From Otatea glauca (taxonomy: Eukaryota > Streptophyta > Magnoliopsida > Poales > Poaceae), in assembly GCA_036346275.1 (NCBI GenBank), contig CM070725.1:37200104-37264103 (forward strand): DNA of 64,000 bases. Reading direction: 5' to 3'. Position 1 is the first letter of the stretch; each line of letters opens with the position of its first letter. The notes beneath the pieces were generated by a model that saw only the letters and a list, made by a program, of their open reading frames with translations, ran no database searches and was not told the DNA's origin. A program made the position numbers and the translations under genes. Shown here in pieces: positions 22,907 through 33,905 of this stretch.

Positions 22907-23332
22907 TGTAAGGTCGAGGATGCCGACTAGACGGGGGTGAATAGGCGGCTTTTAAAAATTCTTCTCACTAAATACACGCTCTATTTAACCCCTATGTCAA
23001 AACCTAAAAGATAATTAATGCGGAAGCGATAAATTAAGGTTTTGACAATTAAAGCCTAAATCAACTAGGCTCACTATGTGCACGAACTAATTAAGTATCT
23101 AACAATAAATTGTAATCCTAAAGACAAGCAAGCAATTTAATTCTAGGAATGTAAATTGCAACAACGTAAATAAGTAATTGCAAGCATACATAAGGAGACA
23201 CAATACTTTTTACCATGGTGTTCGGAGACTTGCCTATCTCCTACCTCGAATCCACTAGTGGTAGCTCCTTTTTCCTCCCGGGTAGGCGAGCTCCAACCTT
23301 CCCAAACTTTGCTGGGGCTTCTCACAACCTCC
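22907..23332 (-). mobile_element. A3: fragment of the A solo LTR in the G1 5' LTR
   Basis: Begins TGTAAGGTCGAGGATGCC at 22907 directly after GCGAG, the same sequence and place as A1 at 926. It follows A1 through the gap-closing primer-site end and R/U5-like part with an internal deletion of about 76 bp (near 23236), and stops at AACCTCC 23332. The hairpin-bearing U3 is lost. Confidence 0.85.
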
Positions 23333-25684
23333 CTAGACTATTTAAGCCCCCGAGGTGCCTCGATTTGCATTTCTCATCATGCGACGCACCCAAATCTCTA
23401 TTCGTCACCGACCGAGCCGCTTCCGTCGGTGCTCGCGAGCTCGCCGCCGCCCGAAGCTCCTTCCTCCATGCCGATCTTCCTATGTGTTGTGTCCCTGTCG
23501 CTTCCGCGTGCATCTTCGACTTCACCACGTTGGCCGCATTCGGATCCGCCGAATCCCGTGCCTGATCCGTCACCCCTACACCGTTTGCCACGTCGTCTCC
23601 TTCACCTCCGGCGAGTCTGCACTGCCGCCAAGTCGCCGGAATCGAGTTGTCACCCAAGCCGATGTGGCAGATCCCACCATATGCGTGTTGCCTGCGTCAG
23701 TGCCACGCCAGCCAATCATGCTAGCGCGTCAGCCAAGCAGAGCTTGCTAATGTCATCAATCGGCCATGCCACGTCAGCCCGTGCACTAGGTGCACGGTGA
23801 ACTGAACACTGAGCCGCAGACCCGGTCCACCCGAACCCTAGCTGATGTCAGCATGACGCAGTAAATCTGTTTTCCTTTAGAAAAATAAATCCAAAAAATC
23901 TTTTTTTCTATTTTCTCTAAATGTAATCTTTCGGAGGTCCGTTCTCTCTTGTACGAACTCCGATTGAGGCGATTCAAATTTCTAATTTTTTCTAAAATCA
24001 AGCTCTACATTCTAGAGCCATTTGTTTTCAATTTTGAGTTTGTTTGAGTCTCTATTTATTATTTATGTGTATTCATTATTTTTTTCCGGTAGACGCTAAT
24101 TCCGAGAGAGCGAACAGAGAATTTGAAGATCAAGACTCAGCAAGACAAGTCGTAACCTTTGATCATGTTGAACCCATGTTTGTAAAAGTAACTTGTTTTA
24201 TACAATTGCATGCTATTTGTGTATCAATGATTAATTATTGGGAATAGCTATATACTTAGTTGACATTATGCCACCTTGATTATTGTAATACCATGTATCC
24301 ATTGTTAACCCTAGGTGAGACATTATTAGTTGGACATGATCATATTACTAACATTGGGTTATCGTAGCTATGCTTAGACATGTTTAGATATACGATGAGA
24401 TTCATATCACGTGTTGAAAAATGTTAATCTTGACTTAGTGAGATATTGAATCGTGGCCGGTAGCCACTGTTGTAAAATTTCTTATACCTTGGCAGGGTTA
24501 CCATTGGTCTTGGTTGAACAAGATTGTTTTCCCTCGAGCATGTGATCGTGTATAAAGGGGGTGCTGTTAGCACATTTGGGATGTGGATGTCTTGCTTGAG
24601 ATAACTTAAGGACTTAATCTTGTGCGTTATTGAACTGGGCTTAATCATACAACCGCATGTCTGGTATGGGACAGACCTAGCTGATTAATTTGCAATATCT
24701 AAATTTGAATACTGTCAATTGGTGGTGTGGGTTCCGGGATGGGCAGGTAGATTCACATGGCTCAAGAGGGGGCCCTGAGAGGTGAAACCTTAGTGGACAA
24801 TACCAAGTTTAGATAAGACATTATAAAGACTGCGGCACACCAAAGAAAGTGTGCTAATGACGTTGCACAAAGAGACGATCATATCTTGTGGAAAAAGTAG
24901 TACAAACTCTGCAGAGTGTAAAACTATTCGAATAGCCGTGTCTGCGGTCATACACATGCCCAGAAATTTCACATGAGGTATAGATTATTTCGTAAAATGT
25001 TGGAAGGTGGAATTGTTAGAATGTTAACGGGGAGTTCACTGTTGTTTTGTTGTCCAAAGTTAATACTGTGAATTTAGTGGTTTGATAATTATTTTAGATG
25101 ATGTAGGGTGATGTCTCACCATTCTGTTCATGTTATCTACCATGATTTACCAGTTATTTATTATATTTTCATAAATATGCTTTAAATCTATTTACTGTAT
25201 TCCAATTCAAGTTATTGCTTTCTGCAAAAGAACCATATGGCTATTCTTTAGCAAGTCTTGTATGAATATATTGCATTATTTCTCTACGGCTTGCTAAGTA
25301 CTTTTTGTACTCACGGTTATACGCATTTGTTGATCAGTTGCTGAGGAAGTTCTAGGAAATACTGAATCCTATGAGGAGGAGTACTATGAAGACTACATGG
25401 ATTAGGAAGGCGTTCCCCTGACGATTGCCTATGGCATGTTAAATAGCCCAAGTTATTTTATTTCCGCTGCAATAGTTTATTTGTTTCTCAAGCCATTAAG
25501 GCATAGTGGTGTAAACATTGACCATAAGATCCGTTGATTTATTTAATAATAATTTGCTTCTTTCTTAGTTAATTCGGTGTATGGAATGATATTTCATCTG
25601 TGTTGCCACTGTGTGCACTAGCGTGATCCTGAACTAATGCATTATATATAGTGGATTTCATATCCGTAAATCCGAATCCCGACA
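23333..25684 (+). repeat. G3: LTR fragment of the G1 family, inverted relative to G1
   Basis: Shared landmarks with the reverse complement of the G1 LTR: GATGTCAGCATGACGCA, CTCCGATTGAGGCGATTC, TTTGATCATGTTGAACCC and a final GTGCACTAGCGTGATCCTGA. It ends CGAATCCCGACA at 25684, parallel to the G1 LTR end GAATTCGGGTCCCA. Its start is missing: the first bases after 23332 are CTAGACTATTTAAGCCCC, a TATA-like leader. No PBS follows, so it is a truncated solo LTR. GC-rich ORFs at 23215-23800 are LTR leader shadows. Confidence 0.7.
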
Positions 25685-25692
25685 TATACCAT

Positions 25693-26667
25693 CAATGGCG
25701 GAGCCAGGATTTTGTTAAGCCTCGGGCCGAAAACTAAGCGACAAAAACTAACGCCAAATACTACCCACACGGAGATATAACAAAAAACTACACAAATACA
25801 ACAGAAAACTACACTCATAATTGACCCTCATAGATCCCATTTCTTATGCTGATTCCTTCATGTATGGCATATGCATATGGAATTGAGCTATCTTGATACC
25901 AAAATCAAAACCTCTAGAAAGAAATCAAGAATGATTCAAAGTTTCAAACAATACCGGAGCAGCAGAGGGCGTGGCGCAAGCGTGGACCGCACGGGCGGGC
26001 AATGATGAGCCGCAGAGGCGTGGCGTGGGCCCAAGGGCGAGTGTCGGTCGGGGTGGCAGTGCGGCGGCCGAGGAGCGCGGCGACGCAAAGATCCAGATCT
26101 GCGAAGTTCGAGTACCGAGCAGCGCAGCGCAGCGCGAGCGAATCGCGGCGCGGCGAGTCGGGCTATCGAAGGCTTGGCCGAGTCGGGCGGCGGCGGTGTC
26201 GCCGCCCGGAGGAGGCCAGAGCGGCGACGGTGTTGCCTCGGCCGAGCGGAGGCCGGAGCTACGACGGCATGGCCTCGGACGAAGCGGAGGTCGGAGCGGC
26301 GGTGGCGTGGCCTCGGCGCGGCGACGGCCAGAGCGGTGGTAGCGCTTTGGCTCGGGGCTCAAGGAGGCCGGCGCGGGTGGGCGTGGCCGAGGCTCAGCCG
26401 GGAGGCCGGGATCGGCGGTGGCGTGGCCGAGGCTCGGTCGGGAGGCCAAGAGCGCGTGGCATGGTACTGGCTGTGGCTAGGGTTTGCACTTCGCAGCTTT
26501 TTCTCACAGCTCAGCCTTCTTGATTGGGCAGAACGCTGGGCAAGCTTGGGCTGGGCAGGCCAAGACTATGCCTCGGGCCCAAATAGATATATACAGTATT
26601 TTTGCATTATTATTTGAGCTGGGCCTCGGACCCAGGCCCAGTGGCCCGAGGCCCAGCTCCGCCCCTG
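25693..26667. mobile_element. Non-autonomous hAT-like element with GC-rich core
   Basis: Ends CAATGGCGGAGCCAGG and its counterpart CAGGGGCGGAGCTGGG (minus strand) are flanked by a perfect 8-bp duplication TATACCAT (25685-25692 and 26668-26675). The core at 25960-26470 is very GC-rich and open in several frames on both strands, with Ala/Arg/Gly-rich translations built on GGCGTGGCCTCGG- and GGAGGCCGGAG-like words. No transposase is recognisable. The overlapping ORFs are composition effects. Confidence 0.85.
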
Positions 26668-26675
26668 TATACCAT

Positions 26676-27689
26676 GCCTACTAAAATTGGTCTTCAGACC
26701 TTGTCCAGTGTTGATCCTTTAACCTTGTCCGGAGTGAATCCCCGATGTGCCACGTCCCCACTAAGGTCGGTCCCCAGACGTCAGGGGGTGAACCCTCCAT
26801 TTCCATGCCTTGTTGAAGTTGTTGTGGCACACTTGAGCGTGTATTCCATGGTGGAAGTTATCGTCGGTTCTACGTAGCGTGGGGAATTTCCCCAACATAT
26901 GGAAACTATTCCGTTTCGATTATCGATTGGGACCAGAGAGGGAGAGATGCTCGGCTGACATTTCTGCTGGTGGTTGTGCGGTTGTGCCTGACGGATCGGC
27001 GAACCAAAGCCAACAACCACTCGTCAGCATGAGAACAGCGACCGTGCTTCTCCAAACTCCAAAGGACAGCAACAATATATACTCCTATATATAAATGATG
27101 ATGTGCCCTACTAAATTGTCCATGTTTGTTCAAAAATAGTATGCCAATTAAATTGGAGGAAAATGAATTATGTCTACCTCAAATCTGGCTGACCAATATT
27201 ATACATAGTAGCTTAATTTGTTTAACCAGGTGAGAAACTCCTTATCAAATATTCATGGTTACAAATATACAGTTTCGTAAGTTTATAAAAATACAGTTTT
27301 TATCTGAATTACTCCATCCAATTAGAGTTGTTTATGTGGTTGAGGGATTTCTTTTATATATTTTGAGATTTTTTTGGGCGACGAAATTAATCTTCTGAGT
27401 TCAAATGTGTTTTAGGTGACATCTAGTGGTTGTGGATTAATTTTGTTTGGGTTCACTAAATCGATAAAACACAACTTTTTTTCTCTTCAATATATAGAAA
27501 TGTAAATAGCTTGATGACCGGCCGCCTTGTAGGACATGCAAAAGGCAACCAGAGATCCAGTGATCGATGTTGATCACCCCAACCAGCTAGCTAGGGAGCA
27601 AAATAAGCTTTGCCAGTGAAGGACCACTGGTACGAGCCATGAGGATGGATGCATGGTACGGGCTGGGAATCCGGCCGTTTGCATGCGTT
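26676..27689. other. Intergenic sequence, nothing recognised
   Basis: Unique-looking sequence with no gene, repeat terminus or RNA signature I can support. Short ORFs at 26781-27133 have no recognisable domain. Confidence 0.5.
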
Positions 27690-27890
27690 GATTTTTTTTT
27701 TATAAATAATATATATTTAAAATAATTTTACAAAAATAATACTTCGAAATAGCTCTACTATCAAATGAATTGACGACAAAGGCATGTCGCCAATTAAATT
27801 GTTGAAAGATGAGTTTTTTTTAAAAAAAAGTTCAGGATATTTTTAAAAAATTATTTTAAAATGCATTATTTTTTTAAAAAAATTCTGCAT
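27690..27890. mobile_element. AT-rich MITE-like element (family shared with 33631-33905)
   Basis: The left side (ATATTTAAAATAATTTT) and right side (AAAATTATTTTAAAATGCA) are imperfect inverted repeats. The core has TGAATTGACGACAAAGGCATG and GTCGCCAATTAA, words also found in the 33.6-kb element. Termini are low-complexity, so exact edges and target duplication are unclear. Confidence 0.45.
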
Positions 27891-27952
27891 GCGTTGGTGT
27901 CCACACGTCCATCAAGCTGGGAATCATTCCGTTTGCAAGGCGCAAAACTAAG

Positions 27953-28843
27953 GGTGCGTTTGGTACGTATAACCTTATATTCCTCTCAATCTGATTACCG
28001 GTAAACACATTACTGGTAATTTAAGATTCCAACGTTTGGTTGCTTTGAATTAAACTATAAAATAGTCTTAATAATAGTTCAAACATTTCATAACTCGAAT
28101 CAACAAGTGCACAAATTTAAATTTATGTATTTGAAATTTTAAACCTTGAAAGTTCATATTTATAAACTCTAAATTAAAAAATAAAATTTAAAATTGCAAC
28201 CTTCAAATTTTCAATTTTTATGGTTCAGAATCTCATTTTGGGATCTTTGAAATTTGAACAATTAAAAATTGAGTATTGGACTTTAAATTCTCAGAATTCG
28301 AAAGTCCAAAATTCAAAATTTGAAACTTCCAAAATTCAAATTTATAAAATTTAAATTCCTAGAATTGGAATATCTAAAATCTAGAATTGAACATTCCAAA
28401 ATTTAAGATTCAAAATATCATAAAATGGAAGTTCAAAATTTTAAAATATATAAATTTACTGAATTTAAGATTTTGAAATTCAGGATTCAAATTTTGATAT
28501 TTGGATTTTGAAATTCATATTTTGGAAAATTATTAATTCCATAACTATGATATTCAAATATTAAAATAAGACATAATTTGGATTATGAATTTTGAAAGTT
28601 TAAATTTTGACTGCAACAAATTAAAGCAAATGATAAGAAAACGCAACAACAAAGATTCCTTTCTCATGGTAATCTAGGATAGACACCATTTTCTACTGGA
28701 AACACATTCCTGGAATTGATGGTAATATGATTTCCGAGGTAATATTGGATTCCTTATTAGTTTATCAAACAAGATAATCTTGTAAGATTATTAAATGATT
28801 CCTGATAATCCTAACCGTTCGTATTTCTCAGACCAAACGCACC
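27953..28843. mobile_element. TIR element of about 890 bp, MITE-like
   Basis: Starts GGTGCGTTTGGTACG and ends CAGACCAAACGCACC, giving a 12-bp terminal inverted repeat. The interior (28100-28600) is a monotonous series of AAATTTGAA/TTCAAATTT words. No coding capacity. The target duplication is not clear, so the superfamily (Tourist-like or hAT) is undecided. Confidence 0.65.
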
Positions 28844-29471
28844 ATGAGGGAAAGGCAAAAAAAAGAAAAGAAAAAGCAAAGGAACTGCCCAAATAAATCG
28901 TGAGGCTGAGGCCACTGGTGCGGCCGCGCGTGACTGCGTGAGCCAGCGTGCAACTGAACTGAGCACTCGCACTCGCTTCGCCGTTTCGCCGGTTAAAGTT
29001 AGCGGCGACGCAGCGCGGAAAAGTAGTGCGCTGCAGCGTGTGACTCCGCGCGATCCCGTGCCGGTGCGTGCGCGGCCCCGGCCGGCGCTAGCCGCAGGTC
29101 GGCGGAAAAAAAAAGGCGTGGCCACGCGGTGCGCGCTGCGTGCTGGTACGCTGACCAACCCGGCGCGCCGTTGCTCGGCCACGTCGTAGCTCGTCCTAGT
29201 CCACATTTGCAGCCTTGCAGGGTGCATGGTGGTTTAGAGACTTGGAGTGTTGACGTTGCGTTGGACTCAGTCCCGCCTGTTTACCTTCTCTTTTGAGTAT
29301 ATTTTTTAAAATTATAGGTTTTCTATACAAACTATTGTACCTGTTACGAGAAATGAAAAATGATTGAACATGATGTGGCTACGTGGACCCATGCTATTAA
29401 ATATGTTACGGGAAACAGTCCATTTTAAACTTACATTTTTATAGCAAAAGTTCTCCTAACTAAAACATGTA
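28844..29471. other. GC-rich intergenic island, no gene supported
   Basis: 28910-29220 is clearly more GC-rich than its surroundings and open on both strands (138 codons minus, 83 plus), but translations are Arg/Ala-rich with no motif. It could be a remnant promoter or first exon; nothing in the sequence decides this. Confidence 0.35.
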
Positions 29472-29753
29472 CTCCCTCCGTTGATAAATATAAGACTTAT
29501 AGTTTGAATGGTCTTGTTGAAAAATATAAAACGTGCATGTAGATTTAATGAGTCTTTTCACATATACCCTTATTTATTCTCTCTCAACCATATGCATTTA
29601 TTCATTACTACCTACACAAAGTAATATCTCTCATCTTTCAAGACAATTAAAAGGGATATATAAGTCATTTCCTCTCATGTTTTCCTCAATTTCGCCACAA
29701 CCTTAATCCTTGTGCCAAGTCAAAATACGCCTTATATTTATCAACGGAGGGAG
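29472..29753. mobile_element. Stowaway MITE (Tc1/mariner type)
   Basis: CTCCCTCCGTTGATAAATAT at the left and its inverted match ATATTTATCAACGGAGGGAG at the right, flanked by TA dinucleotides (29470-29471 and 29754-29755). Length 282 bp, TA target and CTCCCTCCGT ends are diagnostic of Stowaway. Confidence 0.95.
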
Positions 29754-29755
29754 TA

Positions 29756-30491
29756 TTTTTCTAATAGCTTGTATAAAAAAATACGTAGTTTTTTTACTGT
29801 TGTAGGGTAGTGCTGTGTACTTGTGCCCGTGTGTCGCCGCTTTCAGTTTATAGTTTTCCGCAGAATGTCCGCATTTGTGGAATTTACCTTTGGCGGGCGC
29901 CGGGCAGCCGTGACCTTGAAAACGATATTTTCCAACCAATGCGCGCGCGATTCGAGCACAGGGATTGACGATGACTTGCACGGCGGTGTAGATAGCTAGT
30001 ACGCGCCCTAGAAATTACTAACTTTGGTTGATTTTTCTTCGTTTCTAGAATTTGAAGTTAAATAGGAAGACGAAGCCCAGTATTTTCTCTAGGTGAGAAT
30101 CTTCCAACAGGACGGTGTACCACGGTGGGAAATATCGATCGACCGTGTAACTGTAGATGTCCTTTCTTCTGACAATGGATAATCTAAAATCGCTAAGCTG
30201 GCTATCGTATGCATGATCTGGCTCCACATTATCATGAAAAAATTTCAATGCATACCTTAATATGATCGAACTACTACAAGTATATCAGAATCAGCACTCT
30301 GCAGCGACTGGAACAGTGCATGGGCAAATCGTCTAGCTAGGCTAAATTCATGCATAATCATGTTCGTGTCCAGGCTTGCAGTGGCGAAAGCACGGGGTGG
30401 GCGAGGGGTCTAACGCACCAGTTCTTCGTGCCTCAGAAAACCTCTCGGACCATCGTTATTACCGCGCAAGCAGCAGTAGCAGGCTTGCACT
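29756..30491. other. Intergenic sequence, nothing recognised
   Basis: No gene or repeat that I can support. Small ORFs (29703-30248 minus) carry no recognisable motif. Confidence 0.45.
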
Positions 30492-30945
30492 CAAGGTTAC
30501 AAAAACCGCCGAAATTCGGCGAAATCTCGCCGAAATCTCGGATTTCGACCCAAAGTTTGATAGACCGGCGGATGTAAAAATCCGAAAAAATTTGAAATTG
30601 CTACAGTATATTTCGGATTTTTATTTTTTCGCGAATTTCGCAAAACCGCCGAGATTTCGAATTTTAAACCGGATTTTGAAGTTTTTGGCGGATCGACCGA
30701 ATTATATCAATAAGTTCTCGAAGTGATCTTCAATGATAATGTTTCAAAAAGTTTATTTTTAGACTTTTTGGCACTTCTCGTAAACACGTTCAATTTTAAA
30801 ATTGAGAATGCATTTTCATGCTATGAAAAATTTATGGGAGTATCATAAGATATGTAGGATAATACATAAAATTTATGAAAATATTTTAACATCATTTGTT
30901 ATGTTTTAAAATAAAATCGAAATAGGACAAAAGTCAGTTCACGCC

Positions 30946-31000
30946 GACCACTTGAAGTAGTCCTGTGAACGATCTTTTGCGCGGACTACTTCAAGTGGTC
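30946..31000. repeat. Perfect 18-bp hairpin
   Basis: Arms GACCACTTGAAGTAGTCC and GGACTACTTCAAGTGGTC are exact reverse complements around a 19-nt loop. It is the end of the first 452-bp unit. Confidence 0.9.
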
Positions 31001-31390
31001 CGAACGAAAAAGTTGTTAATCGATGGAAAATCCGGAAAAAATTGAAATTGCTACAGAAATTTCGAATTTTTATTTTTTATGAGATTTCATAAAAGCTGCA
31101 GAGATTTCGAATTTTAAACAGAATTTGAATTTTTTGGCCGGATCTGACCGAATTATATCAATAAGTTCTCGAAGTGATCTTCAATGATAATGTTTGAAAA
31201 GTTTATTTTTTAGACTTTTGGCATTTCTGGTAAAACACTCTGAATTTTAAAAATTGAGAATGCATTTTCATGCTATGAAAAATTTATGGGAGTATCATAA
31301 GATATGTAGGATAATACATAAAATTTATGAAAATATTTTAACATCATTTGTTATGTTTTAAAAATAAAATCGAAATAGGATAAAGTCATT

Positions 31391-31460
31391 CACGCCGACC
31401 ACTTGAAGTAGTCCGCGTGAACGACCTTTGCGCCGGACTACTTCCAAGTGGTCCGGCGTG
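31391..31460. repeat. Hairpin, about 25-bp stem
   Basis: The second-copy counterpart of 30946-31000. The stem extends outward to CACGCCG(G)ACC / GGTCCGGCGTG with two single-base bulges. It is longer than the first copy's stem, which suggests this copy is nearer the ancestral palindrome. Confidence 0.85.
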
Positions 31461-31504
31461 AACGAGGTTTTGCCGGATGGAAAAATCCGAAAAATTGAAA
31501 TTGC

Positions 31505-31622
31505 TAAAACTTAGGTAAAAACTTAGGTAAAAATGAACATTTAAAACTTTGTTCTAAATGCAACTTAGGTAAAAACTTAGGTAAAAATCTTAGGTAAAAA
31601 CAGAACATTTAAAACTTTGTTC
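31505..31622. repeat. Short tandem repeat ACTTAGGTAAAA
   Basis: AACTTAGGTAAAA or a close variant occurs five times, and the longer word GAACATTTAAAACTTTGTTC twice, forming two blocks of about 55 bp. Confidence 0.75.
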
Positions 31623-32705
31623 CAAATGTAAGCATTGAACTTTGTTTGTTATATTATATTTCTAAAAACAAAAGAAAAAAACATAAATGGTAGTGTCCCT
31701 TGTAAGAATTTTATAAATTCACTGGAGTGTGATCATGAATCAAAATTTTTATGGGATATTAAGAACTTCCTTATCACCATTCTGTAAATTTTAAAAAAAT
31801 TAAACTTTTTTTACTGCTAAATCAAATCTATGTATTGATCATCGACTTTTATCGACGTAGCAATCGTCTGAATTTTCAAACATTATTTGAGAATGCTCAT
31901 CATCTAAAAATTTTAAGAAAACATTAATGTTATATCAGGACCATTCACAAAAATTTCAAAAGTTTTTAACATGGTTTACATAATTTTTCATGTTTTTCAA
32001 TTTTACCGTAAGCATTTTAACAGGCAGAGACCAGTAGTACTGTTAGAATTTTTAAAAATTCATACAGTTTGATCATCATCTGAAAATTTTATGAGAGCAT
32101 TATAGATACATCATAACCATGAAAAAAAATTCAAATGTTTTTACCATGGTTTGAACCATTTTGCATTCGGTTCAAAATTACCGGTCATTTTATCCGACAG
32201 TTCTAATTTTTGAATTTTAAAATTACACACACTTCATAATAATCTGAAATTTTATGGAAACATAATAAATGTGTAATGACTCTTCAAAAAAATTTGAGCA
32301 GTTTATAACTTGATTTGTACCATTTTTCGTTCGGATCAAATTTGTCGGTCGGTGTTTAATCAGGACAGTACCACTCTCTGAATTTTTAAAAATTCTCAGA
32401 TGTGATAATCAGATGAAATTTTATGAGAACATCATCAATGTGTCAGAACCTCCAAAAAATTTCAAAATTTTTCGTTAACGTTTGGACCACTTTTCTGCCA
32501 GTGCAAAAACCCGAAATTTCGCAATTTCGCCCGAAATTTCGCCCATTTCGCCGAATTTCGCTATTTCTCGGTTTCAAACAAGCCGGATTCAAATTTTAAA
32601 TTTGAAATTCTGGACGAGATTTCTCCGAAATTACCGAATTCGCAAATCTCGTATCCGCCCACGACGGTATTTTATCCGAAAACGAAAGCAGAAGCAGGCT
32701 TGCAC

Positions 32706-33630
32706 TACAGTATTTTTGGCCTGTAGTGGAGTGTACTGTCGCTGGCTTGCTGCCCGTCTACAGATAGTGAAATAGCCCATTTTGGGTCAGGTCTGCGATT
32801 GCCCGGCACGAGAGAAAAAACGTGCTCACAGCTGAGTAAAGTAGGCTACTATTCTCCTGGGTTGGTGGTGGATATCTACAGGGCTCAGAGTTCGAGTTAT
32901 CGTGTCGTGTTTCAGACGCTCCAGTTGATGAATGAATGTAAAAGTAACTCCTACTTTGGATAAATGGTAATTGCAGTTCGAGCATGATAAGAGGTACTTA
33001 CAGGTGGTGTACCGGCAGTGGCAGAGGCCTACCTAGAAGGCCGGTGCAGGTCTAGAAGAACACAAGAACGCGTTGCCGGTTCTTGCCGACGTATAAAAGG
33101 ACTCATGTCGTCCTCGCCAGTATTGCATTTGATGTCGATGATTTCGTTTCCCTCCTTTTTTCCCCAACAGCAACAATCAGACACTAAATTATTAAGTATC
33201 ATCTCGAGTTCTCGACACCTTGACAAAATGCGATACCGTGTACGTAGTTTGCTTAATCTGTGTTGTCTTCTTCACCTTATCTTATTTGAAAAGTAAGGCA
33301 TGCAGCTACCGATTTACTACTGCCCATCTTTCCGACCCAAATTCCAACAAGTAACAACGACAACGGCATGTCAGTATCCTCACCTGAACTGAGAGTTGAA
33401 ACTCTCCGCACGTCGAAATTCTGACAAAATTTGCGCAGTACACACAACACACGAGATATTCGTGAAGATACCTATATCATGGCTGCTCCTCCCGTGATGC
33501 CAACCGTCAAGAAACGTGATTCGGGGGCTACATACGTGTTCCAGTACCAGTACCTGCATTAGAAATGGGAATGGGATCTGGAAAACACGCGGATCTTGCA
33601 AAATCTCTGTGGTAGGGTACTACTACGGTT
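32706..33630. other. Intergenic sequence, nothing recognised
   Basis: No domain or repeat signature. ORFs of 60-97 codons on both strands lack recognisable content. Confidence 0.45.
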
Positions 33631-33905
33631 TTTTAATAATATATTTTTTAAAACACTTTTACAAAAATACCTCAAAAAATTTACAAAAATATTTTTTTAT
33701 TGCTAAATGAATTGACGACAGGACTAGCCTATCGATCAAATGAATCCTCGACAAAATAATCTGTCGATAAATTCAATCAGCGACAAATCAAACATCCATC
33801 TTCAATAAAATTGACAACAGAAACTCTGTCGCCAATACAACGATAGAGGTGTATTTTTTTTCCCGAGATATTATTTTTCTAAAATTATTTTAAAAATTAG
33901 TACTA
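33631..33905. mobile_element. MITE-like element related to 27690-27890
   Basis: AT-rich ends (AATATATTTTTTAAAACA and CTAAAATTATTTTAAAAATT) flank a core with TGAATTGACGACAGG, TCGACAAAATAATCTGTCGA (a palindrome) and CTGTCGCCAATA. The same GACGACA/GTCGCCAAT core words occur in the 27.7-kb element. Exact termini are unclear. Confidence 0.45.

Larger units (their letters stand above)
1..23332 (-). mobile_element. G1: Ty3/gypsy chromovirus-type LTR retrotransposon (Tekay/Del-like), degenerate
   Basis: Read on the minus strand: 5' LTR (12969-22906, interrupted), PBS (12950-12961), leader ORF remnant, gag, protease, RT, RNase H, integrase, chromodomain-like C-terminus, polypurine tract (6567-6580), then a 3' LTR that leaves the window at base 1. 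Window bases 1-925 and 21978-22906 are the same LTR segment, recognisable by long near-identity. Order protease-RT-RNase H-integrase is that of Ty3/gypsy, and the C-terminal segment at 6608-6958 resembles the chromodomain of chromoviruses. The coding region is broken by several stops and frameshifts, so it cannot make its own proteins. It hosts A1/B, A3, a hAT MITE and G2. The far edge of the 5' LTR is missing: it is cut at 23332. Confidence 0.88.
30571..31480. repeat. Tandem direct repeat, about 452-bp unit, two copies plus start of a third
   Basis: The unit starts GATGTAAAAATCCGAAAAAA at 30571, again GATGGAAAATCCGGAAAAAA at 31023, and a partial third GATGGAAAAATCCGAAAAAT at about 31476. Both full copies share CTCGAAGTGATCTTCAATGA and ATCATAAGATATGTAGGATA and end in the same hairpin. 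Confidence 0.85.
30492..32690. mobile_element. hAT-like non-autonomous element with internal duplication
   Basis: Flanked by AGCAGGCTTGCACT on both sides (about 30479-30491 and 32692-32705). It begins CAAGGTTACAAAAACCGCCG. Both end regions are built from GAAATTTCG/CGAAATTTCGG-like words in opposite orientation. The flanking repeat is longer than a normal 8-bp hAT duplication, and the right terminus does not mirror CAAGGTTAC well, so the right edge is uncertain. No transposase. The interior holds two long direct repeats and two strong hairpins. Confidence 0.6.

Noticed and set aside
23215..23800. GC-rich ORFs up to 180 codons on both strands that could be a host gene
   Set aside because: They straddle the A3/G3 junction and belong to an LTR leader; translations are Ser/Pro/Arg-rich with no motif.
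25925..26617. Four overlapping ORFs of 123-174 codons
   Set aside because: Inside the hAT-like element; multi-frame openness reflects GC-rich repetition, and no frame shows a domain.
28811..29227. 138-codon minus-strand ORF in a GC island
   Set aside because: The opposite strand is equally open and the translation has no motif or plausible signal; a gene cannot be supported.
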